NCBI GenBank assembly: GCA_052436255.1
Contig: JBQVNP010000001.1
Location: 1-64,000, forward strand
Direction of reading: 5' to 3'
DNA from: Pelomonas sp052436255
GTDB taxonomy: Bacteria > Pseudomonadota > Gammaproteobacteria > Burkholderiales > Burkholderiaceae_C
Length of the DNA: 64,000 nucleotides
Positions 8,792 through 17,787 of this stretch are shown here, in pieces. The number at the start of each line of letters is the position of its first letter. The first letter of the stretch is position 1. A program made the position numbers and the translations under genes. Under the pieces are notes generated by a model that ran no database searches, was not told the DNA's origin, and saw only the letters and a program-made list of their open reading frames with translations.

Positions 8792-10954
8792 ATGAGCGTC
8801 ATCCAACTGCGGCGGCGGTGCCTTCTGCAAGGTGGCCTGGCGGGCGGCTTGATGGTGGCCGTCGCCCCGCTGCGCGCGAGTGCAACTGCCGGTGATGCAG
8901 GCGGGCAGGAGCTGCAAGGCTGGGTGCGCATCACCCGCGATGGCTCGGTGACGGTGCTGTCCAATACCAGCGAGATCGGGCAGGGCACCGGTACGGCCAT
9001 CGCGCAGATCCTGGCCGACGAGCTGGACCTGGACTGGCGCCGCGTGAGCCTGGCGATGGCGCCGCTGGAGAAGCGCTACTTCAACCCCCACTGGGAGGAG
9101 TACGGCACCTACGGCAGCGGCGGTGTGGCCTACCAGATGGAGCCGCTGCGGCGTGCCGGCGCGCAGGCGCGCGCCATGCTGGTCGCCGCAGCTGCCGGCC
9201 AGTGGCAGGTGGCCGCCAGCGAGTGCGACACGAGCAGCGGCGAGGTCGTCCACCCTGCCAGCGGCCGCCGCACGGCCTACGGCCAGTTGGTGGAGCTGGC
9301 CGCGCGCCAGCCGGTGCCGGCGGATGCACCGCTGATGCCGCGCGAGCGCCTGCGCTACATCGGCCGGGACATGCCCCGCCTGGACATCCCGGCCAAGACC
9401 GATGGCAGCGCCGTCTTCGGGGTCGATGTGCGCATGCGCGGGCTGCTGAGTGCGGCCATCGTGCAGTGCCCGGTATTTGGCGGCCGGCTGGCCGGCGTGG
9501 ACAGCGCGCCCGTGCTGCGCATGCCCGGCGTGCGCCAGGTGGTGCTGCTGGACGACGCCGTCGCGGTCGTGGCCGACTCCTACTGGCGCGCGCAGAAGGC
9601 CGCGGACGCGCTGCAGCCGCGCTGGGACCTGCGACGTGCCCGGCGGCCGGACAGCGCCCGCTACATGGCCGCGCTGCGCAAGGCGGTGCGCGGCGAGGGC
9701 GCCACCTTCTTGCCTGCGAACACCAGCGCCGCGCAGGTGAAGGCGCGCTACGCGCAGGCGGCGCGGCGCGTGCGGCGCTCGGTGGAACGTACCTACGCCG
9801 TGCCCTTCCTGGCGCACGCGACGCTGGAGCCCATGAACGCGACGGCCCGGGTCTGCGAGGGCAGCGCGGAGCTGTGGGTGCCGACCCAGTCGCAGACCGG
9901 CACGCAGAACGCGGTGGCCGCCCTGCTCGGCCTGCCGGTGACGGCGGTCACCGTGCATACGACGTTGGCGGGCGGCGGCTTCGGGCGGCGCATGGAGCTG
10001 GACTTCGCGCTGCAGGCCACCCGCATCGCCCAGGCATGCGGCGCGCCCGTCAAGCTGATCTGGAGCCGCGCACAGGACCTGCAGCACGACTTCTACCGCC
10101 CCGCCGCCGTGGTCCGGGTGACGGCCGGCCTGGACGGCGCCGGTATGCCGGTGGCTCTGCGGGTGGACTCCGCCTGCGAGTCCATCCTGCAGCATTCGCG
10201 GCTGGGCGAGTGGCGCGAGTACGCCCGCCCGGTGGACAACAGCGCAGCGGGCGACCTGCCCGATTACTACCGGTTCGCGGCCATCCAGATGCAGATCACT
10301 ACGGTCGACGTGGGTGTGCCGGTCGGCTTCTGGCGCGCAGTGGCGGCGACGCAGAACGTGTTTGCCTACGAGTGCCTGATGGACGAACTGGCCCAGGGCG
10401 CGCGCATGGACGCGCTCGCCTATCGCCGCGCGCTGCTGCCGCCGGATGGCCGTGAGCGGCGCGTGCTGGACCTGCTGGCCGAGCGCTCGGCCTGGCAGCG
10501 CGGGCCGGCGCCGGGGCGGCACCGCGGCATGGCGTTTTCCCGTGCCAACGGCAGCCTCGTCGGCCATGTGGTGGAGCTGTCCGTGGACGCCGGCCGCAAG
10601 GTGCAGCTGCACCAGGTGTGGACCGTCATCGACTGCGGCATCGCGGTCAACCCGCACAACGTCCGCGCCCAGGTGGAGGGCTGCATCGTGTTCGCGCTGT
10701 CGGCGGCGTTCCATGGCGAGATCACGCTGCGCGGTGGTGCGGTGCAGCAGTCCAACTTCCACGACTACCGGCTGCTCGGGCTGGCAGCCACGCCGAAGAT
10801 GGATGTGCAGATCGTCGAGAACCAGGAGAAGCCCGGCGGCGCCGGCGAGGAGGCCGTGGGCGGCCTGGCGCCGGCGCTGGTGAACGCCCTGTTCGCCGCC
10901 ACGGGCCAGCGCATCAGGGAGCTGCCGCTGTCGTGTTCGGGCTTCTCGATCTGA
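8792..10954 (+). CDS. Molybdopterin-binding large subunit (IorB-like), Tat-exported
   Basis: This is the catalytic subunit (720 residues) of the molybdenum hydroxylase. The N-terminus has a Tat-type signal (LRRRCLLQGG followed by a hydrophobic run), consistent with periplasmic export of the folded enzyme together with the 2Fe-2S subunit. Molybdopterin-binding landmarks include the GGGFGRRMELDF segment (about residue 394) and the C-terminal GGAGEEAVGG region holding the catalytic Glu. Family substrates are N-heterocycles or aldehydes; the actual substrate is unknown. No xdhC-like maturation gene is visible in the window. Confidence 0.9.
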   Translation: MSVIQLRRRCLLQGGLAGGLMVAVAPLRASATAGDAGGQELQGWVRITRDGSVTVLSNTSEIGQGTGTAIAQILADELDLDWRRVSLAMAPLEKRYFNPHWEEYGTYGSGGVAYQMEPLRRAGAQARAMLVAAAAGQWQVAASECDTSSGEVVHPASGRRTAYGQLVELAARQPVPADAPLMPRERLRYIGRDMPRLDIPAKTDGSAVFGVDVRMRGLLSAAIVQCPVFGGRLAGVDSAPVLRMPGVRQVVLLDDAVAVVADSYWRAQKAADALQPRWDLRRARRPDSARYMAALRKAVRGEGATFLPANTSAAQVKARYAQAARRVRRSVERTYAVPFLAHATLEPMNATARVCEGSAELWVPTQSQTGTQNAVAALLGLPVTAVTVHTTLAGGGFGRRMELDFALQATRIAQACGAPVKLIWSRAQDLQHDFYRPAAVVRVTAGLDGAGMPVALRVDSACESILQHSRLGEWREYARPVDNSAAGDLPDYYRFAAIQMQITTVDVGVPVGFWRAVAATQNVFAYECLMDELAQGARMDALAYRRALLPPDGRERRVLDLLAERSAWQRGPAPGRHRGMAFSRANGSLVGHVVELSVDAGRKVQLHQVWTVIDCGIAVNPHNVRAQVEGCIVFALSAAFHGEITLRGGAVQQSNFHDYRLLGLAATPKMDVQIVENQEKPGGAGEEAVGGLAPALVNALFAATGQRIRELPLSCSGFSI

Positions 10955-11063
10955 TCAGCCTTTGCCGCCGCCTGGCAGCGCCTCCCTCGGTTGCCTGTCG
11001 GCCGGCGCCCTGCCGCCAACTGCGCCGTCGGCTCGAACGTGTTGACCGCGGCGGTTCACTCCG

Positions 11064-12101
11064 TCAGGCGTGAATCCTCACCACGCGCGCCGGTCTGCCC
11101 AAGGCCTCACGGGCACGCAGCTGGCCGCAGCCGCCTTCGACATCCTGCCCGGCCGAGTCGCGCAGCTTGGTCAGCACGCCGCGACCGCACAGCTGGGCCG
11201 CGATGGCCCGCGCGCGCTCCCAGCTCGGCCGCGTGTAGGGCAGGCCGGGGGCGCTGTTGAACGGGATCATGTTCAACAGGCCGTAGCGGCCCTTGAGCAG
11301 GCGCACGATGCCGTCCAGCTCCTCGGGCCCGTCGTTGACGCCGTCCAGCAGCGTCCATTGGTATTGGGTCGGGTAGCCGCTGGCGCGGGCATAGGCATCC
11401 GCTGCCTCGACCAGTTGCTCGGGCGACAGCCGTGGCGCCCGCGGCAGCAGGTGCTCGCGCTTCGCGGCGTCTGTCGTGTGCAGGGACAGCGCCAGTGCCG
11501 GGCGCACCGGGGCCGCATGCAAGGCTGCGAAGGCACGTTCGTCGCCCACGGTGGAGAACACCAGCTGCTTGTGCGCGAAGCCGCCTTCGTGGCCCAGCAA
11601 CGTGATTGCGTCCAGCACATTGACCAGGTTGTGAGCCGGCTCGCCCATGCCCATGAACACGACCTTCTTCAGCCTGGGGTTCTTGCGTCGCGCCATGACG
11701 ACCTGCGCCACGATCTCCGCGCTGCCGACCTGCCGTATCAACCCGCCTACGCCCGTCATGCAGAACTGGCAGCCCACCGCGCAGCCGACCTGGCTGGACA
11801 CGCAGACGCCGTCGCGCGGCAGCAGCACCGTCTCCACGGTCTGGCCGTCGTGCAAGCCCAGCAGCAGCCGCGCCGACTGGCCATCGCTGCCGGCATGCTC
11901 GCTGCGCAGTGCCAGCAGCCCGTCCAGCTCCGCCATCAGGCCCGGCAGCGCCTGCATGACGCCCTTGGGCAGCCAGCCCTGCAGCGGCCGCTTGCCGCCT
12001 TCGATGGGCAGCGCTTGCACCCAATGGCGCAGCACGCGGCTTTCATGGGCGGGCTTGGCGCCAAGAGCGCGCAGGCGCAGGCGCAGGTCGGGGATCAGCA
12101 T
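11064..12101 (-). CDS. RlmN-family radical SAM RNA methyltransferase
   Basis: This 345-residue radical SAM protein belongs to the RlmN/Cfr family, which methylates C2 of adenosine in 23S rRNA and some tRNAs. The 4Fe-4S motif is in SSQVGCAVGCQFCMTG (Cys-x3-Cys-x2-Cys). The two mechanistic cysteines appear conserved: one in VCVSSQ and one in the C-terminal GGCGQL. MGMGEP is also present. The N-terminal part is short and divergent compared with housekeeping RlmN, so this may be a paralogue of the true RlmN encoded elsewhere. It is divergent from ispD with only 42 bp between the start codons. Confidence 0.88.
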   Translation of the reverse strand: MLIPDLRLRLRALGAKPAHESRVLRHWVQALPIEGGKRPLQGWLPKGVMQALPGLMAELDGLLALRSEHAGSDGQSARLLLGLHDGQTVETVLLPRDGVCVSSQVGCAVGCQFCMTGVGGLIRQVGSAEIVAQVVMARRKNPRLKKVVFMGMGEPAHNLVNVLDAITLLGHEGGFAHKQLVFSTVGDERAFAALHAAPVRPALALSLHTTDAAKREHLLPRAPRLSPEQLVEAADAYARASGYPTQYQWTLLDGVNDGPEELDGIVRLLKGRYGLLNMIPFNSAPGLPYTRPSWERARAIAAQLCGRGVLTKLRDSAGQDVEGGCGQLRAREALGRPARVVRIHA

Positions 12102-12143
12102 GGTGGGGCCGATTGTCCGTCCGCCCGCGCCGAGAATGCCGCC

Positions 12144-12854
12144 ATGAGCCCAGCCCGCTTCTTCGCCCTCGTCCCCGCCGCTGGCATCGGCGCGCGCTCC
12201 GGCGCCGGCATGCCCAAGCAGTACGTCGAGATCGCCGGCCGGCCCATGCTGGCGCACACGCTGGCGGCACTGGCGGCCGTGCCGCGCATCACGCAGACAC
12301 TGGTGGTGCTGTCGCCGGATGACGACCGCTTCGAGGCGGCGCTCCCCGGGCATGCCGGCTGGGTGGCGCGGGTCGGCGGTGCCAGTCGCGCGCAAAGCGT
12401 GCTGGGTGGATTGGCAGAGTTGCGCCGCCATGGCGCGGCGCAAGAAGACTGGGTGCTGGTGCACGATGCCGCTCGCTGTCTGCTGCAGCCGGCCTGGGTC
12501 GATGCGCTGATCGATGCCTGTGCCGGCGACGCCGTCGGCGGGCTGCTGGCCCAGCCGGTCGCGGACACGCTCAAGGCCTGTGACGCCCAGGGACGCGTCA
12601 GCGCCACCGTCGACCGCCAGGGCAAGTGGGCCGCGCAGACACCGCAGATGTTCCGCCTCGGTCTGGTGGAGCGAGCGCTCGCGGCGATGGGCCGAGCGGC
12701 CACCGACGAGGCCAGCGCCGTCGAGGCCCTGGGGCTGGCGCCACGGCTGGTGCGCGCGCCGATGGCCAACTTCAAGGTCACGTGGCCTGAGGACTTCGCG
12801 CTGGCGGAACGCTGGCTCACGGCCCCAGCCGGAGCTCGAGGTCTTCGCCGCTGA
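12144..12854 (+). CDS. ispD: 2-C-methyl-D-erythritol 4-phosphate cytidylyltransferase IspD
   Basis: IspD catalyses the third step of the MEP isoprenoid pathway, joining CTP to MEP. The 236-residue protein shows the nucleotide-binding loop AAGIGARSGAGMPKQY (residues 10-25), VHDAAR, TPQMF and the C-terminal FKVTWPEDFALAE segment, all typical. Its last 38 bp overlap the 3' end of the usher gene on the other strand. Its usual partner ispF is not next to it but lies about 5.9 kb downstream, beyond the fimbrial operon. Confidence 0.96.
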   Translation: MSPARFFALVPAAGIGARSGAGMPKQYVEIAGRPMLAHTLAALAAVPRITQTLVVLSPDDDRFEAALPGHAGWVARVGGASRAQSVLGGLAELRRHGAAQEDWVLVHDAARCLLQPAWVDALIDACAGDAVGGLLAQPVADTLKACDAQGRVSATVDRQGKWAAQTPQMFRLGLVERALAAMGRAATDEASAVEALGLAPRLVRAPMANFKVTWPEDFALAERWLTAPAGARGLRR

Positions 12855-15800
12855 GGAAGTCGCCGTTGGCCGGCACCTCGACAGCACGCTCAAGCGCCCC
12901 TTGCAGCTTCAGCTTGGCCGCCTGCTCCGGCGCGACGCGCAGCCGCAGCGGGCCGGGCGTGACCTGATGGAAGAGGTAGTAGCCATCGGCCGCGCTGGTT
13001 GTCGTGGCGATAACCCGGCCGCTGCCGTCCACAAGCTCCAGGCGTGCGTCGCCAATGCCGCGCCGCTTGCCGCCGGTCTCCAGCAGATAGACGGTGCCCT
13101 CGACTTCCGAGGTCATGATGACCGGGAATTCGAGCGGCTCGACGCGGCCGGGCCGCGGCAGCACCCGCACGCCCGGCACCAGGGGCTTCCACTGCGGGTC
13201 CTCCAGCGTCGTCGGGTCCAGCGCGATGTCGGCATAGCGGCCGGGGGCCAGGCGGCTCAGCAGCGCGACGCCGTCGGCGCCGGTGTGGCGCGGGTGCCTG
13301 CCGCCGCCGTTCAGGACGAAGCCGGCGTTGGGCACAACCTCCTCGCCGGCCTCGTAGACGCCATTCATGTTGCGGTCGACAAACGCGCGCGCCGACACCG
13401 CGCCGCTGCCGGCCAGCGGCTGGCCGTCAAGCTGCCAGCGGCCGTTGCGCGGGTCGCGGTCCAGCGCGACAAAGAGCTGCAGGCCAAGAGCCAGCTCGCG
13501 CTGGCTGGAGTAGCTCGCGCTCAGGGCCAGCCCGAAGCTGCCGAGGTTCTTGCTGAAGCCGGCGGACAGCAGCGTCAGGCCTGAATCCATGCTGCGCAGA
13601 AGCCCGGCGCTGAGCTGGTAGCCCTTGGCCAGGTTGCGGTCGGCGCTGATGGTGACGGCCTGCACGCTGGCGCCGGGTTGAAGCCGGTAGTTGACCTGCG
13701 CGTTCAGGCCGGTGTCGGCAACGCGCCGGCTCAGCTGCAGGGCGCCGTCCATGCCGGTGAAATCGCCGTTGAGCTGCCAGCGCAGGCTGTTGGACAGGGC
13801 CGTTCCTCGCACCATGAGGGAGGTGCGCAGGCTCAGCTGGACCTGGCTGGGCGCGCCATCCAGGGTCTGGCGCAGTGCGCTGAAGTCGAGCATGAGGTGT
13901 GGCAACGGGCCCAGCCGCACGCCACCCCGCAGGCGCAGCTCATCGCGCTGGCGGGCGCCACCGGCCACGTCGGCGAACGGGTCGCTGGCGAACCCGCCTT
14001 GCCGCCGGGTGTGCAGCAGGTCCAGCGCAAAGGCGCCCAGGCGCGTCTTCAGGCCCACCTCGCCCAGGGCGCCGCCACTGCGCATGGTGACGAGCTGCCC
14101 GCTGAGGATCAGCGTGTCCAGATAGGCCAACAGGCCGAGCTGGGCGTAGTCGAGCGGCTCGGCGGCCAGGCCGTTGACCAGCCGTGGCCGGCGCACGAGG
14201 CCCAGCTTGCCGGTCAGTTTGTTGCCGAGCCCGATGTCGGCCTGCGCCACGCCGCGCACCGAACCGTCATCGGCCACCTGGGCGGCCAGCGTGTAGACGA
14301 CGTCACCCGGCTTCAGGCTGGCCTGGTCGAGCAGGAAACTCTGCTTCTCGACGCGCAGCTGACCCAGCGGCCCGTGGAAGACGAGGCGGAACTCGTTGGG
14401 ACCAAAGGACAGCGGCAGGTCGTCGAAGGCGTACTGCCCGTCGGCTCGCGAGGACTGGTAGGCCAGCAACTGGTCGTTGTAGTACAGCGTCACGTCCCAG
14501 CCCGGCGGCAGGTCGCCCCGCAGGCTGTGGCGGTCGAAGCTGTTGGGCTGGTCCAGCGGCCGGTTGCTGACCATGGCGCCATTGCCCCGGGCGCTGCCCT
14601 GCATGAGATTGCGCACGCTGGGCAGCGCGATGTTGCCCAGGGCGACCGAGCGCGCCCGCAGCGGCCCGAGCAGGCCGGCGTCGGGATCGTTGCGGGCCAA
14701 CGTCACGCGCAGGTCGGGCCGCGCCTTGTCCTGGGTCATGAGCACATAGGCGGAGCCCTCCATGCCGAGCAGGTCGCTGGTCAGGTAGGCCGTGTAGGCC
14801 GTTTTGTACTGGCGCGAGTGACGGCCGAAGCGGGCGTCGGCCCCGAAGGACTGATCGATGGACGGCACGTCGATCAAGCCAGGCGTCGACGCCGCATAGG
14901 GGTACCGGGGTCGGTCGGCGGTCTGCATGCCGGCCAGCGCAGCGGCCAGGCGCTCGCGCTCCTGCCGCTCCTGCAGCGGCAGCTTCTCGCGCGGCACGAT
15001 CTTGAGCTTGAGCCGTGCCAAATCGACCTGCAGGTCAAGCGGCAACCAGCGCATCAGCAGGTGCCGGGAGACAAAGATGTCGTCACCGGCGACCGCGGCC
15101 AGGCGTGGCTCGAAGCGTTGCTCCCGTCCGCCGACGCTGACGAGCGACTCGCCCAGGTTGAGCGCGAAGTCCCGCGAGCGCGGTAGCAAGCCATTCGCGC
15201 TGCCTTCGTCCGGCCTGACCTGGATGGCCAGCATCAGCAACCGCGACAGCTCACCCAGCGGCAACAGGGTCTGCGTGCCGTCCTGGTAGGCCGTGAAGCT
15301 GTCGGATACGACTTGGCCATCCAGCTCCACTTCCAGCACGAGGAGCTGGTTCTCGTTGATGCGGCGTGGCCCGGTCGGGGGCGTCGGCGCAGACCGGGCT
15401 GTGGCCGCGTCGCTACTCGGACGCAGGCGCACCTGCCCGTGCGGCAGGTCGACGGCCAGCTCCAGCTTCAGCCAGCGCACCAGCAGTTGCGTCGATACAT
15501 AGATGTCGCCGCCGATGGCCTGCGCCAGGCGCGGCTCGAAGCTCATACGGCGTTTGCCGACGCCCACGCTCGCCTCCGTCAGGTCCAGCGAGAATGGCCC
15601 GCCCGAAGCGGGCAGGGTGCCGACGGCGCGGCCCAGCGCGGCGTCCACACGGATGTCGAGGCCCAGCAGGCGCGACAGGGCGGCCAATGGCAGCAGTACC
15701 TGATAGTCCGCCTGGACGGCGTCGATGGGCTCGGCATTCGGGCGGCCGTCGAGTTGCACCTCGAGGCGGCGCAACGGCGTTGGTGCGTCGGCGGGGCCAG

Positions 15801-15939
15801 CCATGGCCAGCAACGGCGCGGCGAATAGGATGGCCACGGCAAGGCCACCGCGGCTGGCGCGGCCGAAGCCGCCGCAGCGTCCGGGTTGGCCAAAGCGGTT
15901 GGAGGCCGCAGGGCAACCAGGGGTTGGTGGCGGTGCCAT
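12817..15939 (-). CDS. Fimbrial outer-membrane usher with duplicated N-terminal domain
   Basis: This is a 1040-residue outer membrane usher that would assemble the DUF4402/spore-coat-U-like pilins of this operon. A signal-anchor-like hydrophobic segment near residues 30-48 is followed by two similar domains of about 115 residues each (about 53-170 and 198-315). Both copies carry LLPL-x-LSRLL, SFEPRL/RFEPRL and a DIYVS/DIFVS...L-x-RWL pattern. The remainder has usher barrel features (the VSNRPLDQPNSFDRHSLRGDLPPGWDV region), beta-rich segments and a C-terminal carboxypeptidase-regulatory-like plug domain. It is longer than classical ushers of about 800-850 residues. It starts 27 bp after the chaperone gene. 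Confidence 0.88.
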   Translation of the reverse strand: MAPPPTPGCPAASNRFGQPGRCGGFGRASRGGLAVAILFAAPLLAMAGPADAPTPLRRLEVQLDGRPNAEPIDAVQADYQVLLPLAALSRLLGLDIRVDAALGRAVGTLPASGGPFSLDLTEASVGVGKRRMSFEPRLAQAIGGDIYVSTQLLVRWLKLELAVDLPHGQVRLRPSSDAATARSAPTPPTGPRRINENQLLVLEVELDGQVVSDSFTAYQDGTQTLLPLGELSRLLMLAIQVRPDEGSANGLLPRSRDFALNLGESLVSVGGREQRFEPRLAAVAGDDIFVSRHLLMRWLPLDLQVDLARLKLKIVPREKLPLQERQERERLAAALAGMQTADRPRYPYAASTPGLIDVPSIDQSFGADARFGRHSRQYKTAYTAYLTSDLLGMEGSAYVLMTQDKARPDLRVTLARNDPDAGLLGPLRARSVALGNIALPSVRNLMQGSARGNGAMVSNRPLDQPNSFDRHSLRGDLPPGWDVTLYYNDQLLAYQSSRADGQYAFDDLPLSFGPNEFRLVFHGPLGQLRVEKQSFLLDQASLKPGDVVYTLAAQVADDGSVRGVAQADIGLGNKLTGKLGLVRRPRLVNGLAAEPLDYAQLGLLAYLDTLILSGQLVTMRSGGALGEVGLKTRLGAFALDLLHTRRQGGFASDPFADVAGGARQRDELRLRGGVRLGPLPHLMLDFSALRQTLDGAPSQVQLSLRTSLMVRGTALSNSLRWQLNGDFTGMDGALQLSRRVADTGLNAQVNYRLQPGASVQAVTISADRNLAKGYQLSAGLLRSMDSGLTLLSAGFSKNLGSFGLALSASYSSQRELALGLQLFVALDRDPRNGRWQLDGQPLAGSGAVSARAFVDRNMNGVYEAGEEVVPNAGFVLNGGGRHPRHTGADGVALLSRLAPGRYADIALDPTTLEDPQWKPLVPGVRVLPRPGRVEPLEFPVIMTSEVEGTVYLLETGGKRRGIGDARLELVDGSGRVIATTTSAADGYYLFHQVTPGPLRLRVAPEQAAKLKLQGALERAVEVPANGDFLSGEDLELRLGP

Positions 15940-15966
15940 GGCGCTCGTCGGGCGCGCGTGGGCTCG

Positions 15967-16806
15967 TCAGGGCAGGGTCAGGCGAGTCTCGGCCAGCAGC
16001 TTGCCACCGGATTCGGGACGCTCGCGCAACGAGAGCACCAAGGTGCCGCCGGGCAGGGCGCTGCCGGAGGGCAGCTGCAGCGGCAGTTGAACCCGCCGCG
16101 CCGTGTTGGGCACGTAGACGGCCACGCCGCCCGCACGCGCGATGTCGAAGCTCACACCGGTCGTCGTCGTGAAGGTGGCGAGCAAGTCGCCGTAGATGGA
16201 GCGATTGCCCTCACGCTTGATCTGGAAGCTGAGCAAGCCCGCGCCGGCTGTCGAAGGCGCTTGCACGGCCAGGTCGCTCAGCTCGACCTTGGCATGGGTG
16301 TCGCCCTCGCGCACGATGACGGGAATGGAGGCGCCGACCAAGGCCTGGATGACGATGCCGACGTCGTTGTTGTCGCGCTTGGCGAGGTCTTCAACACTGC
16401 TGCTGCCGGTGGCCTCGGCCACCCGGTCGAACTGCAGATGCGAGCGGTACTCCCCGGCGGCCAACGCTTCGGGCTTGCGCAGCAGAATGCGCACGATCTG
16501 CGAGCCGCCCGGCGGGATGGTTACCTGGCGCGGCGAATAGCGCAGCATGGAGTCGGCAAAGCGCTCCCCCGGGCCCGGGGTGTCGATGGCGATGAACTCG
16601 CCGTTGGGGCCCATGCGGCGGTTGACGAGATGGATGCGGTAGGTCTCGGGAGCCTTGCCCTGGTTCATCAGCTCGACCTGGGCGGCACGCTGCTGTTTGT
16701 CAAAAACGACGCGAGTCGGGAACAGCATCAGGTCGGCCCGCGCCCCATGCGACAGCATCAGCGCCCCAAGGGCGGCCGGCCACATCAGCTTGGTGAATGC
16801 ACGCAT
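15967..16806 (-). CDS. Periplasmic fimbrial chaperone
   Basis: This is a 279-residue PapD-like chaperone with a signal peptide ending ARA-D (residue 24). It shows the two-domain immunoglobulin layout of the family, including the VVFDKQQRAAQVELMNQG strand and the YSPRQVTIPPGGSQIVRILLRKP segment, which corresponds to the G1 donor-strand region. It would hold pilin subunits in the periplasm and deliver them to the adjacent usher. Sequence and partners suggest an archaic/sigma-type chaperone-usher pathway. Confidence 0.9.
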   Translation of the reverse strand: MRAFTKLMWPAALGALMLSHGARADLMLFPTRVVFDKQQRAAQVELMNQGKAPETYRIHLVNRRMGPNGEFIAIDTPGPGERFADSMLRYSPRQVTIPPGGSQIVRILLRKPEALAAGEYRSHLQFDRVAEATGSSSVEDLAKRDNNDVGIVIQALVGASIPVIVREGDTHAKVELSDLAVQAPSTAGAGLLSFQIKREGNRSIYGDLLATFTTTTGVSFDIARAGGVAVYVPNTARRVQLPLQLPSGSALPGGTLVLSLRERPESGGKLLAETRLTLP

Positions 16807-16867
16807 GTCGAATGGTCACCGCGCTTGCATGACTCGAACCTTACATAAGCGACCGGTTTGTGGCGCA

Positions 16868-17332
16868 TTACTGGTAATTGATGGTGACGATGAAGCTGCC
16901 GGCGTAGTTGCCCGTGGCTTGGCCACTGCCCACATCGAGTGTGGCGCCGACGTTGATCTGCTGCGTGCCGCCGCCGGACAGTACGCCGACGCCGGCGGGA
17001 CTGCTGACAAAAGCGTTCACCGCCATGCTGCCACTGGCGCCGTCCGAAAGAAAGATGCTGCCGTCGGCTGGCAAGGAGATCGTGAATGCGGCGTTGGGCG
17101 TGCCGCTGACAACGAACTGGGCGGCGCTTGGAATGCCTGCCTGGTTGACGAGGATGACGCTGCCGGTCTTGCTGCGCGTGCCGCCCGTGCCGACGCTGAC
17201 GGTCCCGCCGCTGCCCGCCGTGAAGCCGCCAAAAGACAGGGCGCCAGAGTTGCTCAGTGTCTGCGCGGGTGTGCCAAGGCTGGCGAGCAACATCACGCAA
17301 GGCAAGGCGAGTCGACCGGCCGGCCCGAGCAT
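16868..17332 (-). CDS. DUF4402 pilin-like subunit
   Basis: This 154-residue secreted protein has a signal peptide (cleavage near TPAQT) and matches the DUF4402 pattern: a Gly-rich N-terminal strand (LSFGGFTAGSGGTVSVG), AQFVVSGTPNAAFTISLP and the terminal GSFIVTINYQ. DUF4402 proteins are small beta-sandwich subunits found with chaperone-usher genes, so it is a likely structural pilin. It lies 61 bp upstream of the chaperone gene. Confidence 0.82.
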   Translation of the reverse strand: MLGPAGRLALPCVMLLASLGTPAQTLSNSGALSFGGFTAGSGGTVSVGTGGTRSKTGSVILVNQAGIPSAAQFVVSGTPNAAFTISLPADGSIFLSDGASGSMAVNAFVSSPAGVGVLSGGGTQQINVGATLDVGSGQATGNYAGSFIVTINYQ

Positions 17333-17337
17333 GGCGT

Positions 17338-17775
17338 TCAGTTGAAGGCGACGGTGATGACGAGCGGTGCCTCGCGACGCCCGCTGGCGCCGCTATCGGC
17401 AGCGACGGACACCGCCACGGCGGGGCCGCTCGGCGACAGGGTTGCTGCTGCTGCGGCGGCGGCATCCATGCCCGCGGCCTGGCTCCCATCGATCGCTGCG
17501 GCAATCCCCTGCGGCGAGGCGTCCAGCACGGGCGGTGGCGCGGCGGGCGATCGAGGCACGAGGGCGCCGGTGGCCGGGCCGGCCGGCAGGTCGCGGCCCT
17601 GCAACAGCGCTTCAACGCTGACGGGCACGCCCAGCCAGGCGTTGACGGAGGCTGGCAGCACGACGGTGGCGCTGGCACGGGCAGCTGCAGCCGCAGCCAG
17701 GGCGGCCCCTGGCGCCAGCAGCGCGCAGACCATTGCGGCACAGACACGCAGGGCTCGATGGCGTGCGGGCTTCAT
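17338..17775 (-). CDS. Hypothetical secreted protein of the fimbrial operon
   Basis: This 145-residue protein is not recognised by family. It has an obvious signal peptide ending near GAALA, an Ala/Pro-rich, low-complexity middle, and a C-terminal PLVITVAFN that mirrors the last strand of the neighbouring DUF4402 pilins. It sits between two pilin genes (12 bp and 5 bp spacers). It is therefore probably a minor or degenerate pilin or a tip/adaptor subunit. The lack of the central DUF4402 motifs makes this an inference from context. Confidence 0.65.
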   Translation of the reverse strand: MKPARHRALRVCAAMVCALLAPGAALAAAAAARASATVVLPASVNAWLGVPVSVEALLQGRDLPAGPATGALVPRSPAAPPPVLDASPQGIAAAIDGSQAAGMDAAAAAAATLSPSGPAVAVSVAADSGASGRREAPLVITVAFN

Positions 17776-17787
17776 GGCCGCGTGGCT

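Noticed and set aside
8716..8795. Small ORF between the two hydroxylase subunits
   Set aside because: It is the translated dispersed repeat; the Arg/Gly/Pro-rich product has no support.
10955..11063. Terminator between the hydroxylase and the RlmN-like gene
   Set aside because: No hairpin with a T-run is visible in the 109-bp convergent gap.
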